From assembly GCF_003672135.1 (NCBI RefSeq), contig NC_039514.1:8173787-8237786 (forward strand): DNA of 64,000 nucleotides, in the 5' to 3' direction. The notes under the pieces were generated by a model. The model made no database searches, was not told where the DNA came from, and saw only the letters and a list, made by a program, of their open reading frames with translations. How positions within the stretch are numbered: position 1 is the stretch's first letter; every line of letters begins with the position of its first letter. The position numbers were made by a program, and so were the translations under genes. The DNA comes from Ooceraea biroi. Its lineage: Eukaryota > Arthropoda > Insecta > Hymenoptera > Formicidae. Positions 38,831-51,695 of this stretch are shown here, one piece after another.

Positions 38831-39006
38831 TTCCAGATAAGAGCAAGGAACCGGAATCGAGGCAGTTCGTCGGCTTAGTGATTGGCATCCTGACGACTGT
38901 AATTGTGATGCTGCTCGCAGCGATCATGTTTATCTTCTATAGAAACCGTAGACTCAAGGCTGCTCTCGCCCCATCGACTTTCTACGATCAGCAGGGTGAT
39001 CTCAAG
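38831..39006 (+). CDS. Ddr: Ddr exon g: transmembrane helix
   Basis: Starts FPDKSKEPESRQ, followed by a 25-residue hydrophobic helix encoded at about 38866-38940 (FVGLVIGILTTV...IMFIFY). Then comes the basic stop-transfer RNRRLK and AALAPSTFYDQQGDLK. This is the single-pass membrane anchor of the receptor. The helix contains a small-xxx-small GLVIG pattern that could favour dimer packing, as inferred for the family. The acceptor is ggttctcag before 38831. An alternative AG six bases later is also in frame. The donor is AAG|GTTTGT after 39006, phase 0. Confidence 0.92.
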
Positions 39007-39053
39007 GTTTGTATGATTTTATCACATATAAAATAAGATAATAAAAGAAATTA

Positions 39054-40352
39054 TTGGGTTGGCCAAAAAGTAATTGCGTTTTTTTCCAATAGATGGACAT
39101 ACATGTCTTGAAATGTGACTAACTTCATTCTAAACCGCAAATTCATTATGTAGGTTAACAACTCACAGTTCAAGCTTGTTTTACAAAAAGAAACTACACG
39201 ATTTCGTTAACAATTGTTTCTTTGCCGTCGATTTCAAAATGGAAAATCAAAAAGAACATTTTCCTCATATTTTGTTTTATTACTTCCGAAAAGGGAAAAA
39301 CGCTGTGCAAGCTCATCAAAAGTTATCTGATGTATATGGCGAAGATGCTTTAAAGCTGCGGCAGTGTCAAAATTGGTTTACTAAATTTCGATCTGGAGAT
39401 TTTAATGTGAAAGATGCACCACGCTCAGGAAGGCCAATTGAAATTGATGATGACAAAATAAGGGCACTGATCGATTGCAATCGGCGTTTAACGACACGAG
39501 AGATTGCTGAGAATCTTAACGCATCGAAATCGAGTGTTGAGAACCATTTAAAACGACTTGGATACATTAGTAAGCTCGATATTTGGGTAGCACATGAGCT
39601 CAAAGAAATTCATCTCACTAAGCGTATTGACATCTGCGATTCTCTTTTGAAACGTGAGGAAAATGATCGATTTTTGAAACGTATGATAACAGGCGACGAA
39701 AAATCGATCGTCTACAACAACGTCAAACGAAAAAGATCGTGGAGCAAGCGTGATGAACCTGCTGAAAGCACTTGAAAAGCAGATATTCACCAAAGAAAGA
39801 TTATGCTGTCAGTCTGGTGGGACTTTAAAGGTATTGTGTATTTTGAGCTGCTTGCAAGAAATCGAACCATTAATTCAGACGTATACTGTCGTCAACTGGA
39901 TAAATTAAATGATGCCATCAAACAGAAACGTCGAGAATTGGTGAATCGCAAAGGTGTTGTGTTTCACCATGATAACGCTAGACCACGTACAAGTTTGGTC
40001 ACTCGTGAAAAATTGTTGCAGCTTGGATGGGATGTGTTACCATGATGTTACCACATCCACCATATTCGCCAGACCTGGCACCATCAGATTACCATTCGTT
40101 TCGTTCTTTGCAAAACGCCTTGAATGGTAAAACCTTTACTGCTGATGAGGATATGAAATCGTTGTTGGAATTGTTTTTTGCTGAAAAAGATAAGAACTTT
40201 TTTGAGCGCGGAATCTTGAAGTTGCCTGAAAAATGGCAAAAGATAATCAAACAAAATGGACAATATATTGTTTAATAAAGTTTTTGTTTCCCATGAAAAA
40301 TTCGCCTTTTATTTATATAAAAAAAAACGCAATTACTTTTTGGCCAACCCAA
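39054..40352 (+). mobile_element. mariner transposon, lineage 1, copy 2
   Basis: Full-length 1,299-bp element with ttgggttggccaaaaagtaa ends and TA duplications (39052-39053, 40353-40354). It is nearly identical to the inverted copy at 23621-24921, differing by a handful of residues. The insertion begins 47 bp downstream of the exon g donor. Confidence 0.96.
39239..40275 (+). pseudogene. mariner transposase, lineage 1, disabled (copy 2)
   Basis: Same architecture and lesions as copy 1. MENQKEHF starts at 39239. The TGA at 39773-39775 follows PAEST, and the frame continues as KADIHQRKIMLSVWWD. An 11-bp tandem duplication near 40036-40056 ('ttaccatgatgttacca') adds a stop and shifts frame. The D,D34D residues are present, but TGDEKS, NARPR and DYHSF replace the usual TGDEKW, NARPH and DYHLF. 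Confidence 0.94.
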
Positions 40353-41668
40353 TAAAATATGAAACATAGAAAGAATGCCACGTCAGGAAAGTCCTTCCTT
40401 TCCTACTTTCATAGGGCGAGCCTCCTATTCACGCGACGTGTGAGATATTACCGTACTGTACGATATAATCTATAAAATAATTCTGCTTCTCTCGAACCCC
40501 ATTACCGTGTCATCCAACACGAGGACATGAGAATATTGTGTGTGGAAGCTCTCTTAAAAAGCCAAATATAGATGAGCCGAGCCGCTGATCCCTGAGGGAT
40601 CGTTCGATTCATAAATTGAATGGCGCGAATAAGCGCGCGCGTTATCCTCGACGCTTTCAATTTAGTAAATGACGACGATTCTGTTTCTCAATCGCGGTAT
40701 TTCTCCACGGTGTTCCTGACCTACGTTGAACGCCAGTAGTTTTGCCTCCGGCTCTAATAAACCGAACAGGCACATCTATTTACTTTGCACTTCCAGGTCG
40801 CTCTACGAGGCTTTTGAGCAATCGCGCAAAACAGCTTATATCTAGCTATTACGTACATCGGTTTAGATACGAGCGCTCGTGCGCATAACTAGAGGGGAAG
40901 ATGCGACGATCAAATATTTTCTTTAAGGCGGAGGCGCAAACGAGATCGAGCTGCGACGATTAAAGAGAAGCTCTGAGATTGTCCGCTCTTATTCGTGAGG
41001 TTTATGCGATCACGTACTCTAAACAACTATACAATTTCCATACCAATTAGAAATTAATTATTCGGCCCAGTAACAATTTTATTACGTAATATAAAATAAT
41101 CAACAGTAACGAAGTTTGTTGGAAAGTTGCAACGATCCTCAATCAGCAGATATTAACGCTTCATCCATTTTAATAATATGTAATAAAATGTAATAAAACA
41201 AACAACTGGAAAGGTGCGGAGAGATATCTTGTGATGCACGAACGACGATATTTTTCTCTGACGTCGCATTCTCCCCGCCGTAGCATTCTACCGCTGAAAA
41301 CGTTTTCCGGCGAAAGAGACGTTTCAGTCTCACACCTCGTTCTAACGCGGAATGTCTAACTTTGTCGTAAATTCCGCTCCGACTCCTGTCCTACGAAACA
41401 ACAAGAATTATTAACGTTGCGCGTTTACCACTCTCGCTGGTGGACAGTTTGCACACGACTTGCACACGATGTACGGTCTATAACGTTAGTTCCGGTTTTC
41501 TCTCACTCTTGTTTTATTCGCACGCAGATTATGGCGACTTGTTGTCCGTCGATTCTCGTCACCATTCCAAAATAATAGAAGATATCAAGATACTTAAAAT
41601 TTGCAAAAAAAGAAGAAAGGATCGATAACTGCAGCGCACGCGTGTGTCTCTCCGTTCTACTTGATCTC

Positions 41669-42447
41669 ACAAGGAAAGGTTTTTAGGTGTTACACTCGGA
41701 TTTCAAAAATGTTTTGCATGCAGGGAGGGAGGTCCCCAAATAGAAGAAAAATTATAAAAGTAGCGGCCCAAATGCATATTTGCGCGCTATGTGCGCAATT
41801 TTCGATGTTAGGTTAATTACTCAAAAATGCTATTTCCAATCGAATTCTTTACATTTTTTATTTCACCTAATGCACAACGCTTTAAAAAGAAATCAAAACC
41901 AAAATTAAAACTGAAAGAATGAAAAACCTCCCTTGACCAGATCTTTTATGTCCTCGTTATGGATTCTGATCAAATCTATTTAAAGTCGCATACAATAAAT
42001 CACGCAGAAAGAGCAAACTACGATTTGCGCGATGTACAATTATTCCAAATTGTGTGCATTGGCAGTTGCAGTAAAAAATTAAAAAAGTTACGATGCAAAT
42101 ACCATGTTTGAGCAATGGGCCTTTTATACGCACTGTGCTCGCGCGGCACGAGATTACATTAGACGCTCGTATTTTCTAAACACACACACGCGCGCACACC
42201 CATACATACACACACACACACACAAAATTATTCAAAGCAATATAAATGTGCATTAGGTGAAATAAAAAATGTAAAGAATTCGATTGGAAATAGCATTTTT
42301 GAGTAATTAACCTAACATCGAAAATTGCGCACGTAGCGCGCAAATATGCATTTGGGCCGCTACTTTTTTTTTCTATTTGGGGACCTCCCTACCTGCATGC
42401 AAAAAATTTTTGAAATCCGAGTGTAACACCTAAAAACCTTCCCTTGT
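41669..42447. mobile_element. Fold-back element with about 205-bp inverted arms
   Basis: The left arm 41669-41878 begins acaaggaaaggtttttaggt, and the right arm 42246-42447 ends with the inverse aaaaaccttcccttgt. The arms match almost throughout, including 'tgttacactcgg', 'cccaaatgcatatt' and 'gcacaatgcattaggtg'-type ends. The 370-bp centre is AT-rich and contains a CA-rich tract (42181-42224). No reading frame of note. No clear target duplication was seen. Confidence 0.82.
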
Positions 42448-45400
42448 CAGACCGGCCGCTATCAAATGTACAAAATCAAACCAACGATTTGCGATGGTCG
42501 ACTACTCGGCGATGGTCAACGCGAGGTAACGAGGTAAAAAGTGAGCTCTGCAGGAAGCAACCTCTACAGATAAAAGTGCCGTTCGTGGAAGACGAGAAAG
42601 TAAGGATGAGGAATATAACGTTAGAAGAGAATTTAACCAGTTACGCAAAAAGTTAATACTTGGGCCCAAGTCGGGCGTGGAAAGTGAGGCAGACTGAAAA
42701 GTAGGAACTCGAAGAACTTGGCGTATGTTTACCAAGCCACTGTTGTTCTAACTGGATTAATAGCGAAGTGAAGTGAACTTTGTAGAAATGGACAGCTTTT
42801 CCATCCTTTTTCGCGGGATATAACGGAAGACAGTAATTAACGACCCGCTGAACGATGAGAAATAATGAGTGCCAGACAGTTGAGCTTGCAAACCCTCGAA
42901 GCTTTCCTAACTTAACTGTTTGCACGGGCGAAGGCGACTAGAGAAACGTACGGAGCGACAACCGGCGATTAATAACGAGGCTAACAACTTATCGAAACGA
43001 ATTGAAGATTCGCCGTCACAGCATTAGCTATCAGGGTTTAATTAGTCTGTCTGAAATATTTTCTTTTGCGTTATATTAATTGTGATTAATGAACCGACAG
43101 AATATTCTAGCAATAGAAAAGTTTCAAACTTGTATTGTCTTTTGTCATCAAAACTTGGTCACATCTGATACAGTATCAGTATGGTAACGGTCTATCATGT
43201 AGTCGTGGGTCACGTAAATACATATGACATAGAATTAAGCGCATCCAATAATTTCCAGCTGCCAATAAATTGAGTAAGAAGTAGAGAGAGAGATAGAGAG
43301 AGCAAAACATGTTCATAATATTTTTCATCCCGAGGAAGTTCGAACAGATGCGCACGAGGTCTCCTTCCCTCCTTGCCATACATCACTCAAAGTATTCTTC
43401 GACAACCCAATACCGTCTCCGGCCAAGTTTTTTCCAGCCACCGAACAAGTGCACGGTTAGTCGAGCTGACTCTACTTAATTAAAAGACCTGCCGGGATGG
43501 CCGTATTGCAACGTCGTCGCCGAGAAGACGTGCGTTATCTTCGTCGTTCATCCGCCGTTAAAGCGGCGTCATATACACTCGAAACGCCTTCTTCCTCTCG
43601 TTTATCCTCGCTGCCCGGCCTCCCTCTGCTCTCGCACTGCTTCACGTTCCCAGCATTAGCCACCTGCTACTTGTCCCGTCATGAACGTAAGGCAGCCCAA
43701 TCCCCTTCTTCAACGAAAATCACCCTATTGCCCTTCGCGCAACCTGCGACCCTCGTTTGTGTGGATCTCTAGAATGGCGGACTACGTCTATCTCGATGGA
43801 AAAGCCTCTGTCAATTTATCGAGCAACATGGGTCAAGAAGAGCTTCCACTCATGTCGTATCGCTTATTCCTACTCTCGCTTGTCTCAATTCGACGTTGAG
43901 CCAGTAACTGCATAATCACATAGAAAATATAATAACTTCTTTCTTCGAGAGTCATCTCGACGTGCGGCACACGCACAACGGACATCTCCAACTGTTATTA
44001 ATTAAACAGTCGGCAATTCATTATAGCATAATTACTCATTGCATCTCGTTAATTAAATATCGTGTTATCATCTATCAGCGTTTAATTAATTAATCTCTCT
44101 ATAACGCGAAATATGACTTATTAATCAGTTCGTCTCTATTGATCCCGAGTAATTTTGCGCTTAAAAACACGATTCCTCACGTTTTTTTTTAGACGATATC
44201 AAGCTTCAGCGCTTTAGGCGATCTCATCCGCTCTTTCTTCCGTCTCCTCTAGCTGAGCCGAGTCCTCGCAGATTCACAAAAACGCTTCACAGGGGACGCG
44301 AAACTCCGACTCTGATTTACCCGGCATCATGGACCGTGAAAACTAAACTTTGTTTCGTAAACGACGTCACATCGATCCGTCTGATCCTATTTCGAACGAG
44401 TATGATGGAAGAACCTCTCTTTTTGGACTGGCGCTCTAGCTCCATCGGTCTGCTTTAAAACGTTTCAAGGGAAACTCCGCGGGATAGTATATCGCTTAAA
44501 GCTTCGCAAAGTGTTGTGCTTTTTTTCCTCTTACCCGAGAATTTACGATGCAGCAAATTCTTGTTCCAGATTTCTCATTGCGCGAGATTATTCAATTTAC
44601 GTGAGCACTTATTCGCGCGTTACAAGTGAAGCTACTTACACGACTAACAAATCACATTAAATCGAATTATGATTACATGTACGTATTAGCGTGTTGCAGT
44701 AAATAAACCATCGTTGCGCGTGCGACGATGTCGGTTTAAGGGCTGCGCGCGCGCGCGGGCGCGCTTCGTGCAATCGTATGCCACGGTTAAACAGCAGTGC
44801 GACGATACGCGCTCGTGATTTCGTTCAATTTTATAAAATTTATTATCATCGAACGTGGTCCGATTGTGATGTGTATTGTACGAATGTGCATTCATGCGTA
44901 TCTGCATTCGCGCCAAAAAAGAGAGCCAAACGGAGCCAGAGCAAGTCCCCATGTAAAAGTGAACGATAATGCGATTACCGACTTTAGCGCGTGGGACTCG
45001 TCGCGATACGAGGGACGGTCGAACGCGAAAATAGATTATTTTAATTTCAAATAACCAGCTCTCTGATTTTCGCGCTGTAATTCTAACCATATGTAAGGTC
45101 GATACGCGTGTGTACGTTTTGCACATTGTATCGGCTCGACAAATTGAGGATTACGTATCGAATTAGCGAAGACGTCTGAGAACGCGTTTCGACACCGAAA
45201 AATACTCGTTAAGAGAAACGACGTTTTAAAACTTTACTCTCATGCATTCCATGCATTCGCATGCCCAAAAACATCACTACAATGACAGTTGAAAATGCTC
45301 AAGTGCTCTTTGGATATTTTAATTATGTAATATCCAAGGAACACGCAACGCGCAAGCGTATAAATATGCGCACGTAAAAGTTTTGGTCGTTTTGTAACGG

Positions 45401-46590
45401 CAGAATGTGCCAAAGTAGAAAGAAGACGAGAGCGCGTTAATTAAAAGCAGGTCAGTGCCGTGAAAAATTAATAAAAAAGGTGAAACAAGAGAAACGAGAC
45501 ACTTTTGGACAGAGTTGGGAAATGTGCAAACAGCTGGACGGGTCGCGCAGCTTTTGCGGGAAAGAGGCAAAGATGTACTCATGGTAATGAAAATGGCAAA
45601 AAGCACTCTGGTGCTAATTAATGGAGGATCGTTTTGTGCTCGGAATCTTCTCGCTAGCACTTTAGGGATTTCGTCGACTAACTCGTTCCGTGATTTCGAT
45701 TCTCGTTTCCGCCTTTGCGCACAGCGCTCGCCTTTCGCATCGGTGTTTGTACTTCCGGCGGTTGCATTAACAGCTTTAACATTTTTTTCAAATTAGTACG
45801 GCATACACGCGGAAAAAGTAAAAAAAAAGAAGAAATGTAACACCCGTAATACGAGGGCAACGTTTCGTGTAAATATTACATGTATAAATACAGAGAACGT
45901 GTTGCGTGCGTGTATCATGAGATTACAGTTTCCGATATTTTGTTACGCTACATAATTGCTTTCTCTGCGTAGTAAATGCCTTCGTAATTGCTTCCTCGCG
46001 CTTTAATCGCGCATGTATCGCATTATGCGTAACACGACGAAGATGGGAGCAAGATTTTTTCGATTCTTCCGTTGGAAAAATTAGATTTCACGTTCCTGTC
46101 CCACGCGGATAAGGAGGCAAAATTGACGGGGGAAACTCGGCACGCGTAAATTATCAATAATCCACTCAATTTAACCGCGCCTTTAATTCAGCCGCCTCGT
46201 TAAGAGATTACTCGACGCTATCGTTTGCTGATCTCGTAATCGCGGTTGAACTCGATACGCGATTAGTATGCGGGCAAACACGCAATATCTCTGAACAAAT
46301 ACGCCGCTTCGGTAAATCCTATGGAACATGTACACGTATAAGCTTTCTCTCTCTCTCTGCCTACCTATATCTATCTATATAACTTCAATAATTTATAATA
46401 TTTCGCAAGGTGATATTCCGTTTGGAATACCAAACTTACGTTCAAGGGAAAATATATTGAAACGGTCTTCCGCTCTCGATGTCGGACAATATCGAACTGG
46501 ATGACTGATACACTGATAGAAGCGTTCTTCGGCAATCGAACATATTCGGATTTGTGAAGAGTCACGAATACGCGAATCTTTGGGGGGTCT

Positions 46591-46616
46591 TTTGTACGAT
46601 CGATTGATCGTACAAA
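46591..46616. repeat. Perfect 11-bp-stem hairpin
   Basis: tttgtacgatc and gatcgtacaaa flank a gatt loop. Its small size and intronic position argue against a named function. Confidence 0.6.
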
Positions 46617-46697
46617 TCACGCTCCAAAGGAGAAGAGACCGAATTATCTCGCGCCTCGCGAATGTGTTGAATACATACATACATACATACATACATA

Positions 46698-47197
46698 CAC
46701 AGTTGAAACATTTGTGTTAAATTTAACAGATATCACATGTCCCAAACGGTCCACATAAATTTTTGTGTTAATTTAACATAATATGGATATGTTAAATGGT
46801 GACACTAATATTATGTTAATATTTTAACCCAAAATGAATGCAAATGCGAAGTAATTTGAAATAAATTTTGTGTAAAATCAACATATTTTTAATGATAAAA
46901 TTAACTCGAAAAAAAGTTATTTTTACATACATCTTTACTCTCAACATAGTTTTCTGTAAATTTTAACAGATAAAACTTGTCACTAATAATACGGAACATA
47001 TCTATTGTGTAAAATTAAAAATAGGTGCACAATGTGTGATTTTTACACTTTTTTTTAGTTGTTTTAAAAATTTAACACTTGAGTTGAATTAACACAACAG
47101 CAACATGTTAAATTAACACATGAATGTGTTAAATATTTAACACAAAAATGTTAACCGGCATATTTTTTAACAAGAAAACACAAATTTTCCAACTGTG
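46698..47197. mobile_element. TA-flanked 500-bp MITE rich in TGTTAAA motifs
   Basis: The ends are cacagttgaaacatttgtgt and caaattttccaactgtg, inverse of each other with two mismatches over about 22 bp. TA lies outside both ends (46696-46697, 47198-47199). The interior repeats ttaaca / tgttaa in both orientations, for example near 46718, 46769, 46791, 47095, 47112 and 47128. It inserted next to a catacata microsatellite. No coding capacity. Confidence 0.72.
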
Positions 47198-48932
47198 TAC
47201 ATACGTACGAGAAACCGTTTATTCGTACCATAAAATATTAAATATCATCCTCTCCGAGTTACTTGATCGTGTAATTGTCAACCCGTCGAACATATAGTTC
47301 ATACTTTGAGAAATTTATTTTCTTAAGCTTCTTTATAGCTTCTAGATAACGTATAAGCTGTTTATTTTTAAAACGTTATTTTCTATCGTTAAAAATAAAC
47401 GAGTTATTTCAGGTTGTTCCAGATATCGTCTTATTAACGACGCCGTCACACAACTTGGCGTATTAATAAATTCTTATTGTTAGTGGTTGCTCACATATGA
47501 TGCCATTTCTTTCCTCTTATTGGATATCGAGAGTGCGCGTAAAGTAAACCTTTGCAAGTGAGGTTTAATCGGCAACGTATTATAAAATCGGAGATCAACT
47601 TTCGTCTCGCTAATCATGCGATCTCAGCGTCGATCAAAGCGTCAATTCAAAAAAAAAAAACGGATATAAAGTTGGAATTTGCAACTTGGTTTGCTAGTCT
47701 CATCAAGGATCGCATCTATTTGTACGACAAAACCGTTCCATAATCTGGATACTATCTCTCGGGCAACAATACTTTCACACTGCCATCGTCGGAGACCGTT
47801 TCTGCGTCCGATCGAACGAGAATGAGAACGAGCTGCCGACATTACTTTGTATGCCCGACCGTAAGGGCGCAGGAAGTCGCGACAGGACTTTAGATAGCCC
47901 TAATGGAGAAAGAGATGTTAGATGGGCAAGGTCGATGGCGGACCCCCATACTAGAAACGCGAGCGATCGGGAAAGATAGAAGCGACGAGGATGGTGCGAA
48001 ACACACACAGTGCTTACACGGTACATGTGCGCGCTTGTATACGCGGGTGAGACGGCGCGGCGCGAATGGGAGAGAATGAGAGAAGAGTAGAACGAGATTC
48101 GCGTAGAATCCCGATGGCTAAGTGGTTATCTTATCTTAACAACCGCGCCGCAGCATCTCACCAGTCTGGCACCCTCTAACGCTCCCTAAACGGAAATTAA
48201 CACCCATCCCTACGCCTCCGCGAGTCAGTCCCGACGCCCGTGCCCGCCCGGGGCGACGCAAAAATCAATGGATATTATATCGCAACTCGCATACACGCGA
48301 CTCTTCTCTCCTCGCGTTTCTCTCGGCAATTCTTTTATTCGCGACAAGAGAACGAGAGTGTGACGGCGAGAGAGACGAGGGACGCATTTATGCCGGCAAA
48401 TGGCTGGGACCAGCGCGCGCTTTGTTTGTTATAATAAAACTGTTAATTTCCTGAGGTGGCATGTCGAGCTCGATCGCTCGACCGTTTCAAGACCTCATGC
48501 GCCTCCGTACGGCTTGCAAACCGAGATAAAGGCGTCGGGAGGAAGTGACGCGAGATAAGAGCTTTACGGGTGGGCGATTTTACGTCGCATTTCAGACGAA
48601 AGCCCGCCACTATGACGAATCCCGCTAATGGAGAAACGCAAATGCGACTACGCCATGCGGCGCTGAGAATAGGTTGAGAATTACCGAGTGATACCGGTGT
48701 TTCGCGTCATTGCTGCGAGATGTTCGACAAATTCCAAATTCAACCAGGTTTTTCGTCAGATCCTCAAATTATTCCTTCAATTACAGTGAAGAATTGGAAA
48801 ATCGAGTTGCTGAAACAGCGTGATACGGATAACGTGATAGGAGCGATCTCGTTTTCATCTTCTCATGTATTTTTGTGTGCATTTTCGCGTTATGCTAAAT
48901 TTGATTGTATTCTCGGGATTATTGCGTTACTA

Positions 48933-50192
48933 TTAGGAGTGTGATTTAGTTTTGAGGGTTTTGCAACAGATGGCTGTAGTGTCAGTTTGTTCCAATAGCT
49001 GTTTCCGATAACTGTTGTTTCTTACAGTGTTGACATTATCCATGACATTTAGTAGCATTATAGCAATAGATGCAATAACAGTCTTGTTTATATCATCGTA
49101 AAAATGCAACTTCCGAAAGCTCTTTAGCATTTTCGACATGCGTTGCTTTTGTTTTTTAATCAAAACAAAACTGCCGCTGACAGTTATAGAATTCTTGTGG
49201 AAACTTATGGTGATTCTGCCCCATCAATTAAGACGTGTGAATACTGGTTTAGACGCTTTAAAAGTGGTCATACTGATGTGAAGGACAAAGAACGCTCGGG
49301 ACAACCAAGAAAGCTTGAAAATGCAGATTTGCAAGCATTTTGGACGAAAATCCAACACAATGCACTTCAGAACTTGCCAGAGCATTAAATGTTGATCGTA
49401 CAACAGTTACGAAACATTTACATGAAATGGGAAAAATTCAGAAAGAAGGGAAATGGGTTCGACATCAATTATCGAAAAGTGCCATTTGAACATTTGTATT
49501 TCGTTGATCGCCAGGCAAAAAAAGAAGAGTCTTTTGTCTCGGATCGTTACTGGGGATGAAAAGTGGATCTATTTTGATAATCCGAAACGCAGAAAATCAT
49601 GGGTGGATCCAGGCGAACCATCAACATCCACTCCGTGACGCAATATTCACGGTTGAAAAGTAATGCTCTGTATTTGGTGGGATAGTGTACTATGAGCTGT
49701 TAAATCCGCATGAGACTGTCACGGCTGATCGTTATCGACACCAATTGTACAAGTTGAAGCAAGCATTGGACCAAAAACGACCACTAATTGCGAGTAAACG
49801 ACGGAAAGTGATTCTTCTTCGTGACAACGCTCGACCTGACGTTGCGTTATCAGTGAAACAAACATTGTTAGAGCTTGAATGGAAAGTCTTATCGCACCCC
49901 GCGTATTCTCCGGACATCGCTCCATGCGATTATTATTTGTTCCGGTGGATGCAACACGCTTTAGAGGATACACACTTTGATAATTTGGAAAAAGTGCAAA
50001 AATTCGTCGACGAATGAATCAACTGAAAAGAAGAGTGATTTTATCGTGGTGGAATCCATCTCTTGCCAGAAAGATGGGAAAAAGTGATAGAAAACGAAGG
50101 AAAATATTTTGATGAAGGTATTCATTCATTATCATATTTAAATACATGCGTTTTTGAGCAAAAAAACCCTCAAAACTAAATCACACCCCTAA
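48933..50192 (+). mobile_element. mariner transposon, lineage 2, copy 1
   Basis: 1,260-bp element with ends ttaggagtgtgatttagttt and inverse ctaaatcacacccctaa, TA on both sides (48931-48932, 50193-50194). Inverted end similarity extends through the 'gagggttttg' region. Its 3' end lies 147 bp before Ddr exon h. Copy 2 is at 58812-60065 in the same orientation. Confidence 0.95.
49104..50179 (+). pseudogene. mariner transposase, lineage 2, heavily disabled
   Basis: Recognisable blocks are NQNKTAADSYRILVETYGDS, YWFRRFKSG, VTGDEKWIYFDNPKRRKSW (first Asp), LLRDNARP (second Asp) and YSPDIAPCDYYLF (third Asp). Relative to copy 2 it has a 1-bp deletion near 49340 and a 10-bp deletion near 49489. It also has TGA after STSTP, TGA at the HG[S]K position, a shared frameshift at WWDS, and TGA at VDE[W]. 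NARPH is NARPD here. Not functional. Confidence 0.92.
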
Positions 50193-50339
50193 TAATACTA
50201 ATACGAGGAAACTGGATAAATTATACGGGACAAGTTTTTGTGAAGTTTTTCAAAGAAATCATTCTGACATTGTCCTGTTCTCCTATGCCGCATGTGCACA
50301 ATTGTCAGATGTATCGACGCGCGATATTTGGGTTTGCAG

Positions 50340-50463
50340 GTCTCTGTGCCGGAGGAGAGTGATGACAAAGGACCAATTTGCCCTCCGCTTCCCACGCAAT
50401 ATCATCCAGCCGGTTACAGCACGACGACGCCGCAGTTACATAAAACTGTTACGGATTATACTG
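50340..50463 (+). CDS. Ddr: Ddr exon h: cytoplasmic juxtamembrane, first part
   Basis: Forty-one codons: VSVPEESDDKGPICPPLPTQ, YHPAGYSTTTPQLHKTVTDY, T. Pro-rich with Tyr residues (QYHPAGY, TDYT) that are plausible phosphorylation or adaptor sites by analogy with vertebrate receptors. The acceptor is gatatttgggtttgcag before 50340, phase 0. The donor ACTG|GTTCGT after 50463 (phase 1) is weak, and the open frame continues to 50573 without evident homology. The phase fits exon i exactly. Confidence 0.82.
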
Positions 50464-51695
50464 GTTCGTATAAAGAGTTAAAAAATGCACGCTCAAGTAT
50501 AGGAAAGATTGCAGTCTGTCATCGTCATCCATGCACGCACGTAGAATATTGCACAAAACCGAATTCGAACTAGCGTTGAGAGGGCACTCGAAAAATGATC
50601 GATAAATTCAGCTTTGACCTGACTTTCCTTCATCGGGAAACGCTTCATACTAGAACCTCTAGCCCACTAGTTCGATCAACGCTGCGACCGCTCGCATTTT
50701 AGTGTCTCGTATCGTTGGGTTTCTTCCGCATTTTTATAGATTTACTTTGAATTTGCAGAAGTGTCTATACTTTTACCCAAATAGTTACATAACGTAATGA
50801 AATATGCATGTAGAAATTATCTTTCTCTGCGGGATTACTTTCTATCGGTAATCGATGATTCGTTCTAACATAAGACAGATACGTACGTGAATAACATGAG
50901 GAATTGATAAATTCTAGCCGACATTAGCTCACAGCTTGGAAGCAACGATGATATCTGGGGTCGATCGGCATCCTGGCTACGTCCAATTTCGCAAAGACGT
51001 TTTCACTTCCGTACCCGGCGACTTGGCTCGTATCGACATGGACAGTTTCGTGTTATCGCGGGAATTCTAACGGGCTGTCCCGAGTGACGGTCAAGTCGGG
51101 GTTTCGAATCTCTGCGCCTGGTTTCGCCGTGGCCGCATGACGTAATTGGAATAGTCGACCAACTATTCCGTTGCGTCTCGTAGTTGGCACAGCTTGCTGG
51201 ACACAGCGGGATCCACAGTTTGCAGAGAAACTGTTTTCCATTGCGCGACCTTGTTTAATCGAATTAGACTGAAGCCCTTGATTAATTAACTATCGGACGC
51301 GACATATCACAGTCGTGATTCATCGAAGGAAATGAAGTACGTTTGCTTTTTTCAGCTCATGCATGCCGCAATGTTGCGCGAATCGATACGAAACGTAGCA
51401 ATAGTCTTCTAACAAATTGCGAAGAAATTGGCAAGAGATTCAGAATAGAAATCCCTCGTTGCCTTGGAGTTTGCGAAACAACTTGATTCGCGGCAGTTGG
51501 GTGACGAGTTTTGCGGCACCGCTGGCTGAGTCTCGTTAAAAAAATAGTAACAATCTCCCGAAACTTGGAAACTCGATGCGAAAGAACAGCACGTTGGCGT
51601 TGCAGATGGCAATTTTTCTCGTCGGCAACCAACTATGATTATATTTTTAACTTTGTCAAATTTCTTGATTCCTTTCCGCCGGACTACACGGACAG
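50464..51695 (+). other. Ddr intron 8 (1.2 kb), with a possible extra exon
   Basis: GTTCGT...CGGACAG. Around 50918-51089 there is an AG followed by an open frame compatible with the phase of exon h, discussed as a finding but not called. Frames on the minus strand at 51053-51804 show no domain. Confidence 0.55.

Larger units (their letters stand above)
39007..50339 (+). other. Ddr intron 7 (11.3 kb)
   Basis: Separates the transmembrane exon from the cytoplasmic exons. It contains a mariner only 47 bp after the donor (39054-40352), a fold-back element (41669-42447), a TA-flanked MITE (46698-47197) and a second mariner ending 147 bp before the acceptor (48933-50192). A CA repeat lies near 42181-42224 and a catacata run near 46673-46696. 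No other gene was supported. Confidence 0.65.
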
